Source of the DNA: Larus michahellis
Taxonomy: Eukaryota > Chordata > Aves > Charadriiformes > Laridae
Assembly: GCF_964199755.1 (NCBI RefSeq)
Contig: NC_133914.1
Location: 682,001 to 746,000, forward strand
Length of the DNA stretch: 64,000 bases
Direction: 5' to 3'
Both the position numbers and the translations under genes were made by a program. Below, piece after piece: positions 22,561 through 32,560 of the stretch (positions within the stretch are counted from its first letter, which is position 1; each line of letters opens with the position of its first letter). Under the pieces are notes generated by a model. That model did no database searches. It was not told where the DNA came from and worked only from the letters and a program-made list of their open reading frames with translations.

Positions 22561-24942
22561 GGAGAGAATTCCGGCAGGGAGAGTGCGAGGCCGGGCTGTG
22601 CCGTATGCAGAGACGGATGGTAATGGCTTCTGCCAGCGCGGCAGCTCCGGCACGGGGACAGCCCTCGCAAACGGCCCTCAGCTGAAAATAGGAGCCACAG
22701 GTTGGGGTCCGGGGTCTGTCCCTGCCCGTGCTGCCGTTCCTGCCGGCCCTGCCTGCCCGTGGCTCGGCTTTCCCGGGCCCTGCAGCTCCAGGATGTGGCC
22801 ACCTGCCCAGTCCCTGGGGCAAGCGACGCTCCGGCTGCGCAGCCCACGCGGGGCCGGGGTGAAGGGCCCAGAGGGACCGTGGGTGCCGAGCGGGGCCGTC
22901 CCCAGCTGCAGAAGGGAAATCTGCCGAGCTTCGTGATGGGGGATTTCTGCAGGGGACGAGGGCCGGGAAGGTAGGAGGAAGAGCGGGGCTGCGTGGTGGC
23001 CGAGGGGATCTTTCCAGCCCTTCGCCCAAGCAGAAGTTGGTTGCCGCTAAACCTGCTCGTGGCTGCACCGTCACTGGAGCCGGCCACTGAGTCGGTGCCA
23101 AGTGACCCTCTGACATTTGCACCAGGAAAGAGCACCCTGGACCCCAGCAAGGGTCTACACGGGACTTCTCCGGGGGTCTCCCTGCTGCCTCCGCGAGCCG
23201 GTGCCGCAACCGGCGTCCCCGAATCCTTCCTGCCCTGGGAAAGGCTCCAGCCCGGGAGGCTGCAGCGCGGCGCTGGCTTCCCATAGAAACACATGAAAGG
23301 GCCCGTTCTTGTATTTGCCAGAGCCCCGTCATTTTTGGTTGTGAAGATCCCATGGCAACCGGTGCCTTGTGTAACTGCGTTTGCTATTTCTGGGCTTGCT
23401 TTTCACTCCGGTAACATCCTCCCCGCATCCCACCCCGCAGGACCAGCCCTGTTCTCCCACCCCAGGACCTTTCTCCCCCCGTCACCCCCTTCCCAGCTGG
23501 CACCGGGGCGGCCGGGACAGAGGTTGGCAGCTGTGAGTCATGGCGGAGGAAAGGGAGAGCAATCCCCTCCGTGTCTCTTATCTCGGAGACCATCTGCCCT
23601 TCTTTATGGCCAGGAGCCGGAGCATTTGCAAACAAAGCCAAGCCCTATAACCTAACACCCTCCAACCCCAGCGGCGGGTGGCCGGGGTGGGCTGGGATGT
23701 GCTGCCCAGGGCTCCCAGGCCCTGTTTTGCCCCAGGATGGGGAGGGAGTGGGATGTGGGGGGTCCTGGGTGCCCCATATTGACACTGTCCCGGGAGAGTT
23801 TCTGCATGGCAGGGATCAACACCCCGCGGGAAGCCCCCGCATGGCCTTTCCCAGACCACTGGTCTCTCCCGAATTATTCTCCCGGGAGAACAGGAAAAGG
23901 CCACAATGCCCTCGCCCTGGCGGGATGCTCGTCCCACGCGCCTTATCTCCCGCATCCCCGCTGTAGGCTGCATTTCGGTGCTGATAAAGGACTCCCTGAC
24001 CCTGAGCAAGCCCCGCGCTGCCGGTTCGGTTGCATTGCGAGAGCAGGACAGCAGCCGGCGGGTGTCTGGAGAGAAAAGGGGCCACAGCATCTGACGGGCA
24101 GCGGACACCCCACACTGGGCTCTGCTCCCCCGGCCGGGGCTGCTGGCAGGGTCCCGCAGCCGGGGGCCGAGCAGGGAGCGTGTTTCAGAGCCTCCTTCCT
24201 CATTGGAAGGGAAGTTTATAATGGAAACAAAAGCGATGCTCAGTCCAAGTGGAGCTTTTCCCGTCCCATTTCCTCCGGAGCTGCCTGCGGAGGTGCCACA
24301 GGAGCGTGCCCGCACGTCATGGCTGGGGCGCACGGTGGGGGTCCTGTGTTTTGGGCATCGTGCCGCTGCACAGCGCTCACCGAGTCCAGCCATGCCACGG
24401 GGAACACGGCCGGGCTGCGGTGCCATCCTGCCGTGGCAGAGCCAAGGGGGAGCAGGGTGCCGCCCTTCCCTTGGGGACAGTGACCCCCCCCAGGCAGTTG
24501 GGAGCCCGTGGTTCTCCCCAAGGTGGGCTCAGCTCCATCCATCCCTGTGGTCACCTGTGACAGCTCCTGGTGACAGGCTGCAAGAAGGGACCTTAGAGCT
24601 GTGTCGCACTGCCAGGGCTGCTCATGCACAGGTGGGCTGCTGGGGGTAGCTCCCTGTAGGGCTGGGGACACATGGTGGCTGTCACGCTGCCAAGGGGACA
24701 CGGGTTAGGGTCAGACATTGCTCCTACTCAGGGCAACGCCTCAACCCAGCTGCACAGAGCTGCGCCTGCGAGACGGCAACTCACCTTGGCCTCTGGCATG
24801 GGGGAGGACAGCGTGTCCCTTCCCCGGCCCTGTGAGCGTGGGTACAAGGCAGACACCGGCGGGGTACGGTCACGGGTGGGCCCTGGGTCTCTCCGGGGCT
24901 GCAAGGGGGCTTGCATGGCTGGCGGGGGCCCAGCCTGTGTGT
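22561..24942. other. Intergenic, GC-rich, no gene
   Basis: No gene supported. Holds a CCATGGCAAC half-site at 23350 and small AT-rich spots near 23340 and 24210. Confidence 0.5.
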
Positions 24943-25690
24943 CAGCATGGGTACAGCCCGTGTACACCAGTATGGTCCCAGTCCGTGCACACTCAGCATG
25001 GTCCCAGTCCATGCACACACACCCAGCATGGTCCCAGTCCATGCACACCTAGCATGGTCCCAGTCCATGCACACCAGCGTGGTCCCAGTGCATGCACACC
25101 AGCATGGTCCCAGTCTGTGCACACTCAGCATGGTCCCAGTCCATGCACACACCCAGCATGGTCCCAGTGCATGCACACAGCCAGCATGGTCCCAGTCTGT
25201 GCACACTCAGCATGGTCCCAGTCCATGCACACACCCAGCATGGTCCCAGTGCATGCACACCAGCATGGTCCCAGTCCATGCACACCCAGCATGGTCCCAG
25301 TCCATGCACACACCCAGCATGGTCCCAGTCCATGCACACCCAACATGGTCCCAGTCCATGCACACACACTCAGCGTGGTCCCAGTCCGTGCACACACCCA
25401 GCATGGTCCCAGTCCATGCACACCCAACATGGTCCCAGTCCGTGCACACACCCAGCATGGTCCCAGTCCATGCACACCCAACATGGTCCCAGTCCATGCA
25501 CACACACTCAGCATGGTCCCAGTCCATGCACACCAGTGTGGTCCCAGTCCATGCACACACCCAGCATGGTCCCAGTGCATGCACACCAGCGTGGTCCCAG
25601 TCCATGCACACCCAGCGTGGTCCCAGTCCATGCACACATACTCAGCATGGTCCCAGTCCATGCACACACCCCCAGCACGGGTCCAGCGAG
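24943..25690. repeat. Minisatellite, 25-30 bp unit, about 26 copies
   Basis: Consensus unit AGCATGGTCCCAGTCCATGC then ACACC(C). Copies differ mainly in a short AC-rich tail, giving unit lengths of 25, 26, 28 or 30 bp, and at a few C/G or A/G sites. Variants are ordered into local higher-order pairs (28 then 26 bp, then a variant starting AACATGG). Open frames cross the array in several frames on both strands, a property of the stop-free unit and not evidence of a protein. Confidence 0.95.
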
Positions 25691-26749
25691 CATCTTGCAC
25701 GTGCAGAGCCACGATGCTGCTCCCAAGAGCATCCCTCGGCGATGGGACACGCCAGCCCAGCACCTCCACTGCCAGCCCCCCGTAGCCCAGCGGGGTCACC
25801 CCTTTTCCCCGAGTCCCCGGGGCCGGTGGCAGGCAGCCGAGCGCGTCGCGGGGCAGCCGGCACTGCCGGACCCGGGGACAGGGAAGCGGCGCTGGGGTGC
25901 CGTGGGGCAGCGGTGCCTCCCCCGGCCAGCAGCCGGGGATGTATGGGCCTCTTTCTCCCTGCAAGTCAATGTGTCTTTTTGTTGCGCTGCTGGGTTTTGA
26001 AGCCTGCGAGCAGCGAGAGACAATACGTCGCATTGTTCCCTTTCAGCAACATCTGACGGGCCGGGCAGAGAGAGGCCAGTGTGTGCGGAGGGGGGAAGGG
26101 ACCGGGATGGACGGACGGACGGACACACGGGCAGCAGGAAAGACGCGGGGACACTTCTGCCTGCCTGGATGAAGGGCCGGAGGGACGGGCGGCGCTGGGG
26201 GGGGGGTGCCGGGGGGATGTAGGAGTTGGGGTGTGGGCTTTATTTTCTGGTACCCAAACACCCCTGAGGGACACAAACCTCCAGCCCCGCTCATCTTAAT
26301 GGACTATTAACTTTACAGCCCCGTTAGGAACCTGGAAGCGTCAATACCGTTAACCTGTTCGTGGCTGCTCCCTCCGCCAGAAGATCCCGGTTGCTGGGCC
26401 GGGGCCGTGCCCCCGGGGGTACCTGTCGCCCCCGGTAAATCCTGGGGTGCCGGGAAAACCCTCTGCCCGAAATCCCAGGCGGGTGGGATGGGGCAGGGGC
26501 TGGGTCCCCGCCGGGGTGTGCTGTGAGGGGGGAGCCGGGAGCGGAGCCTGGAGGGGGAATCCCGTCAGCGCTGGGATTGTCTGCAACTTTCCATCAGAAA
26601 TCCCCTCCTTCCCTTAATCCCTGCCGTCCCCGGCCTGGATTGCTTAATTGCCAGGAACAGAATTCCCCTCTGCCTCTGAGCAAACCCGAAAGTGTCCCCA
26701 GGGCCACCAGCCCCTCTGTGGCGGAGAAACGGCACCCCCCGTGCAGACC
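25691..26749. other. Intergenic, no gene
   Basis: Contains a GGAC tetranucleotide run at 26105-26123 and an AT-rich patch (TTAATGGACTATTAAC) at 26296-26312. Nothing else recognised. Confidence 0.5.
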
Positions 26750-27280
26750 CCGCTCTCCCGCGATGGCTCTCGCTCTCGGCGGAGGGCCCGGGGGGGGGGA
26801 CACGGGCTCGGTGGGGACCTGTGGGGTGGGGGTGGGGGGCTGGCGGTGCCCTCCCCGCCCCGCGGCTCGGCGGGCTGCAGCAGCAGATGCATTTCGCCCA
26901 GACTCGCATGGCCGTAGCCATGGCAACGGCCGCGGGCGGCGGGAGGCGCGGGGGGGCTGCAGGCGGGGGGGGGGGGCTGCACGGCTGCCGTCGCGCCCCA
27001 CGGCGGGGCTTCACCCCGTCCCCCGCCGCGATGCGGGTGCGCAGCCGGAGCCGCGGCGCGTCCGCGCTGTTGGCACACGCGTGTGCGAGCACCGACACCG
27101 GCGCCGGGGCACGCGCAGTCCCTGGGGGGAGGGCTCCGAGGCCGGGGGGGCGGGGGGCGATGCCGGGGCCAGGTAGAGACGGAGCCTCTCACCCTGTTAT
27201 CAGGGCTGGGCTGCCATAAAGCCGCGCTCTTTGCATCGGCGTGGGCCGCGCTGCCCTTGCCCTCCCCGCTCCGCTTTGTC
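26750..27280. promoter_or_regulatory. CpG-dense island without a recognised gene, with an RFX X-box
   Basis: Very high CpG density, and a 14-bp match GTAGCCATGGCAAC at 26914-26927 to the RFX X-box consensus GTNRCC-N2-RGYAAC. No transcript start or exon can be assigned. Confidence 0.4.
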
Positions 27281-27397
27281 TCCGCGTTAACTTTTAACCA
27301 CGGCAGTTTTTTTCCCTCTCCGCCGCCACCGCCGCACCCCGCCGGCCTCGCCAGGCCCCGCGGCTCCAGGGGGCTGTGCCCCCCCCCCCCCCAGCAT

Positions 27398-27605
27398 GGT
27401 GCCTGCCTGCTCCCTGCCTGCTCCCTGCCTGCTCCCTGCCAGCACGGGGACCGGTCTGGCTGCGTGCCGCTCCTGCCATCTTCCCGGGTGCCTCCGGGGG
27501 TGATGGTGGCCGGGGCTGGCAGGGGCAGAAGGGCCGTCGCTGCCGTGATGCCGGGTTTGGCTGCTGCCTGCCTGCACCGCTGCCTGCACCGCTGCCTGCC
27601 CCAGC
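27398..27605. repeat. Short tandem repeats, 11-bp and 12-bp units
   Basis: Four copies of an 11-bp TGCCTGCTCCC unit at 27398-27441 and two to three copies of a related TGCCTGCACCGC at 27566-27602. Confidence 0.75.
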
Positions 27606-29375
27606 CCCCCCGCTGCCGCCAGCCGGGATGGGTTTGGCAGCAAAGCAGCTCAGCTGGAGAAAAGCCTGCGGCGCTGGAGTGACCCACTAACCTTGTTCTT
27701 CTTAAAAATGCATGAAATGCAGGCAGCTGCCTACGGGGACTCGCACACGCATGCTCATGCTCCCGCACGGGTTGGAAAGGAAGAGTGGGGGGGTGTCACG
27801 TTTTCGGCCCCGCACCCCCGTGGCGGGGGAGCCCCCGGGAGCCCGGGGGTGCACGCTGCGCTCGCTGCCCCGGTTTCAGGGTGTCTGCGGGTGGGGGCTC
27901 TGCTGTTTGGTGCCCTGCGCGTCCCCAGCCCCGGCGAGAGGCTGCGCTGCCTGTGGCACGGGCAGGATTCCCGGGGGGAGCTGAGCCATGGCGCAGGCCT
28001 CCTGCTTGGCTCTGCCGGTGCCACGAGGCTGCGGTGACACCGCGGTGGTGCGAAGTCCCCCTGGCACATCCCCTGCTGTGCCCGGCAGCCAGCTGCCGCG
28101 GCTGGGGCTGGGGTTTGCTTTGGGTGCCACCGTCACAACCGGGTCCCGCTGCAGACAGGAGAGGGGTGGCAGGGTCCCACCGCCGGGGGAGGCGAGGAGG
28201 CCGCAGGCTCGCCCCGTCCCCTGGCCACCATCGCAGCCCTGACCTCGTTTCTCTCCGGCTTCCCCCTGCCTTTAATACACCCCGGACAGATGGCTGCGAG
28301 CCGGGGGAGCCGGGGACGGCGGGGGGACGGCGGCTCAGCCCCGCCATGGGGACACGGACCCCGATCCCCGTGCCCAGCATCACCCCCTGGCCCCGGTGGG
28401 GCTGCAACCCCTGTGGGTGCTTCCCGGCCCCAGTGTGGCCCTCGCTGCCATGGGGGTGCCTGTGCCCATGGGGGGACACGTCCCCCCTGCCCCAGCAGGG
28501 GTTAACGGATTTCTCTCTCGCACGCGGCTGATTTAATTTTGATCTCGTTTGCATAGCTGATGGTGGCTGCACCAGCTCCTGGGCACGGTAAAGACACAGG
28601 GGGGGTATTTTTAGCTGCTCCGGCCTTGAGCCGGGCAGTCCTGGGGGCAGCGTCTGACCCCAGCATCCCATTGTGGGCACCCCGGGGGGGGGACGGGCAC
28701 ATCCAGCCCCTGCCATGAACCCAGGCCCTCGGCGGCACAGGAGAAGATTTGCAGGATTAGGGTTTTGCCTTTTTTTTTTTTTTTTTTTGTGTGGTTGCAG
28801 TCCTGTTACAAGAAGAAGAAGCAGAACCCAGGACCCGCCGGCAGCCCAAGCTGACATAAATAAACTGCTTGTTGCATACAGTGCGGTGCATCACGGGCAG
28901 CTCCATCCCCTGCTCCGCTCCCCAGCCCGGAGAGCGGCTTCATTCCCGGCTGGATCCGGCTGTGGCACGTTTCCCATCCTCTTTCCTCCCTGCAGCAGCT
29001 CCCAGCTCTCTTCCCATCGGAGCTCCTCGACCTCGCTGCCACATGGCTCCTTCACCCCTGGAGCGTTTTGACCCCGGAGGAGGGAGGAAATCACAGCGAA
29101 AGAGGAGGGGAGTTTTGCTGAGCCTTTTTGGAAATCCCTGCGGCTTCCGCTGGGGTCCCATCCCTCGCTCGTGCGGCCGCGAAGATGCGGAAAAGCGCGA
29201 GTCACCCGCAGGAAACCGCATCACTCGCCCCGTGGCCGAGCCCACGCCGCCCACCGCAGCTGGCGGGGCTGTGCCTGGCCACCACGTCCCTCATCACCCA
29301 CGTGCTCGGGGCCACCCAAACGGCACATCCTTCAGCCACAGCGTTGGCGTGAGCTCGGCCTTCCGGAGCTGTGCG
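27606..29375. other. Intergenic, GC-rich, no gene
   Basis: Includes a T20-type tract near 28771-28788. No gene or transposon recognised. Confidence 0.5.
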
Positions 29376-29800
29376 GCGTGTGTGCGCGTGGGGGTGTGCA
29401 TGTGTGTATGCGCATGGGGGTGTGGGTGTGGGTGGGTGTATCTGGGGTGCGTGGGTGTGTGGTTGTGCATGTGTGTGTGTCTGTGTGGTTGTGTGTATGT
29501 GCGTGTGTGTGTGGGGGGGGGATGTGCGTGGCTGTGTGGGGGTGCGGGTGCACGTGTGTTTGGGTCCATGCGTGCGTGGGTGCGTGTGTTTGTGGGTGCC
29601 CGTGTGTGTGTGGGTGCTTGTGTGGGGGGGTGCGTGTGCACAGCTGCGGGTGTGCGTGTGTGTGGGTGCCCGTGTGTGCGTGTGGGTGGGTGGCTGTGCA
29701 CAAACACACGCACAGACACACACCCACGTGCTCGCACCCATGCGTGCACCCAGCTGCACACACACACACACACACACGTGCACCCACGCACACACCAGGT
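29376..29800. repeat. GT-rich tract followed by a complementary CA-rich tract
   Basis: About 320 bp of imperfect GTGTGTGG-type sequence followed from about 29699 by about 100 bp of CACACAC. The two parts can pair with each other, and alternating purine-pyrimidine makes the tract Z-DNA prone. Confidence 0.85.
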
Positions 29801-29809
29801 GGCAGAGGA

Positions 29810-29895
29810 ATCAGTCTCTCGACTCCTCCGACTAATTAACATAAAGCCACACTGACTAATTAACCGTCCCGGCTCATTAGAGCCTGGGTACCGCA
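29810..29895. promoter_or_regulatory. AT-rich motif cluster, candidate conserved element
   Basis: Two copies of GACTAATTAAC-type sequence 26 bp apart, then GGCTCATTAGAGCC, right beside the CA tract. Homeodomain-type TAATTA sites suggest an enhancer; inference only. Confidence 0.3.
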
Positions 29896-30121
29896 TCGCT
29901 GGGAACAGCAGGCAGCCTGTCGAAGCACCGTGGCCACGTTCGGCCCCGCGCCGGCCACCGGCCACCCCTGATCCCCCCCACTGGGAGCGTCCCCATCCCT
30001 GTCCCCATCCCACCACGGCCCTCGCCGAGGCTTCTGGCGGCGCTAACGAGATTGATTCCTAATCCACTTATTCCTGGCTGGCATGGAGGGCTGCTGACAG
30101 CCTGCTTCCATCACCCGGCGT

Positions 30122-30220
30122 GGGGTTTTTCCCCCCGTCCCCGGTGCCTCGGGTCCCCGGGGTGGCCCTGGGGGGGCCACCCCGGGGACCCGAGGCACCG
30201 GGGACGGGGGGAAAAACCCC
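30122..30220. repeat. Perfect 46-bp inverted repeat with a 7-nt loop
   Basis: Arm 30122-30167 is the exact reverse complement of arm 30175-30220; the loop is CTGGGGG. No mismatch across 46 bp. No target-site duplication or transposase is nearby, so it is not an obvious MITE. Confidence 0.97.
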
Positions 30221-31169
30221 GATGATCTTGGCCAAGCAGCCATGGGGATGCGGGGAAGGACCACGTAAGGACCGTGGAGGGATGGTGGCATCATCCCCGC
30301 TCCGTCCCTGCAGGGAGGGTGGAATCGGGAAGGGGAGGCGACACCGCCAGCGTCACCTGCCCTGCGGCAGGGTGGCCCTGGGGAGCAGCAGCGATGAGCA
30401 AACCTTGCATCAGCCGGGAAGGGAGATAAGGAGCCCTTCCCAGCCCTCACCCTGCGGGGTGTCTGGGGCTGGGGGGGGGAATGGGGGCTGCTGTCACCCC
30501 AGCGCGATGACACCCGCTCCGCAGGAGGAAGGAAAAGGAAATTTCTCGCTTCCTTCTTTACAAAGGGCTGCGACGTGGCTGCCTGGGAAGCCGCCCCCCC
30601 CCCCCCCCCACCGCCCCCGCACAGGTCCCGTCCTGCCGCCGCACCCCGTGTGTGTGTGTGTGTGTCCCCCCCACGCCCCATCCTCCCCGGAGCCTGCCGG
30701 AGCACGCCGCTCCCCGCCGGCTGACGGGGGGGGTGAGTCACGGCTCCGCACGCCCGACCGGTTTTGGGGGAGACCCTTGGGCTCGGCGTGGGAACGGCCT
30801 GACCTCGGCAGCAGGGGGGCGGGGAGCCGGGGCCAGCCCACCCCCCACCACACCCCCCGAGCTGCCCGCGGGACCCTCGGCACCCCAAAAGACCAAGGCG
30901 GGGGGGGGGGGCTTTGCGCTGCTGGGGGGGCGGGTATCGGTGTTCCTGGAAAGCCCTTGCTCCCTCCCGCGCAGCCCTGCCTGCGATTCCCTGGTGGATT
31001 AAAAACTAGGTCAGCGGTAGATCCCCAAAAGTGATTGCAATCGGGGAACTGCCGCTCCCCGGGTGCCAGCCCGGGGGAGACTTTGCTCCGTTCGATACCT
31101 TTGTCACTGAGCCGGAAGAAAACGGCTGGTGAAATGCAGAATCCCCCCCTGAAACCACCCGACCCAGCC

Positions 31170-32560
31170 GGGTCCCTCCTGCCGCGGCGTCGGGGACGGG
31201 TCCCGCGCGGAGGCTGGGGACCGGAGCCCCCCCGGGGAGGGCGCCGGGTGCGGGGGCAGCTGTTGGGGACACTGCCAGGTCCCCCCCGTCCGAGGGTCGG
31301 GAAAGAGCACTGGGGAGGACGGAGGGTGCTGGCATGGCGGGGGGAGCTGGGAACACCCGGTGCAGGGAGCAGGGGTATGCGGGGGCCGAGGAGGAGGCAG
31401 AGCGGCTGCGGCCGCCCCGGCGGGCAGGATGCGGGGCAGGAAGGCAGCCGGCGGCCCCGGGGTCGGCGGAAGAGCGGCGGAAAGCCTCGGGGCCGCGGCG
31501 GTGGCGGCGGGAGGAAGCTCGGCTCCGGCCGGGGGCTGCCCCGGTGCACGGGTGTGCCGTGGGGGACTGGGAGAAGGGGCGCCCGCCGCCCCGCCGTGTG
31601 ACCGAAACTCCCGCGGTGCCGGGAACGAGCCCTTCCCGGGCGAGCCCCGGGCCGCGGACGCCTCTCCGCCGCCCTGGGGGCTGCAGGCCGTGGCGTGCCC
31701 CGCAGCAGCCGCGTGTCGGGACTCGCGGCCTCACCTGGGAGATGCTGCAACCGGCTCCGCTCCGCTGCCGCCCGGGGGCACCCACCCCAGCGCGGCACAG
31801 GACCCCCGGCACCCCCCTGCGGTGGCCGGCGAGGCGATGCTGCGACCCACGGGGGGCCTGGCCGGGGTCTGACCGAGGATCCGGGTCCCCCGGGAGCGTA
31901 GGGGTGGGTTCGGGAGTATTTATGCTCCCTTGGAGCTCGGGGCGGGGGGGGGGGGGCTCAGGGGTGCTCAGCCTCCACGGTGCCCGGGATGGGACCGCCA
32001 CAGAGCAGCCCGACCCCCACCCGGGAGGTGGGCGACCCGCCCCCCTCTCCCTGCTCCCCCCTTGTCCCCAGCTCTTGGGAAACGTCCCCAGCGTCCTCCA
32101 AAGTCTCCGGTCACCACCTTTCAGTCCTCGAGCATTTCCAGCCCAGCTCGCTGGGGTTATTCCGACCCGGAGCGATGCTGCGGGGAGGGGACATGCCCAC
32201 GGTGCGGGGGGGGGGGGGTCTCAGCCCGGCGGCACCCAGCGCCGCGAAGCTCCACGAAGCACCGCGAAGGGCGGTGGGCGCCGCCGTCCCTGGGCTGGCG
32301 GTTCGGCAGCGGGGCGGGGGACGGAGCTGTTAAATATTTATAGCTGCTGCAAAATGGCAGCGGAAGCCGAGGCGGGGGGGTGACGACGGGACGGCTCCGC
32401 TCCCCTGCGGCCCATCTGGCCCCCGCGCCGCTCCGGGCACCGCGGTGGAGTCGCCATCTGCTCCCCGCGGGGGCTGCCGCCTGCCCTCCCCCCCCCCCCC
32501 GGCCCCTGCAGCGCTACCGGGGGCCGTGGGTGCGGGAGGCGCTGTCTTGGCTCCGTCCCA
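31170..32560. promoter_or_regulatory. CpG-dense island without a recognised gene
   Basis: High CpG density, GGGGCGGG boxes, and on + a TTAAATATTTATAGC element at 32330-32344 followed closely by AAAATGGCAGCGG (YY1-like). It looks like a promoter, but no coding exon is supported on either side. Confidence 0.35.

Noticed and set aside
24943-25690. CRISPR-like array
   Set aside because: Repeats are contiguous with no unique spacers, and the genome is vertebrate.
24911-26056. Long repeat-protein frames on both strands (381 codons +, 302 codons -)
   Set aside because: Produced by the stop-free minisatellite unit; open in several frames at once and continuing into unrelated GC-rich DNA.
30122-30220. 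MicroRNA precursor or rho-independent terminator
   Set aside because: The perfect 46-bp GC stem lacks the bulges of pre-miRNAs and the flanking T run; bacterial terminators are irrelevant here.
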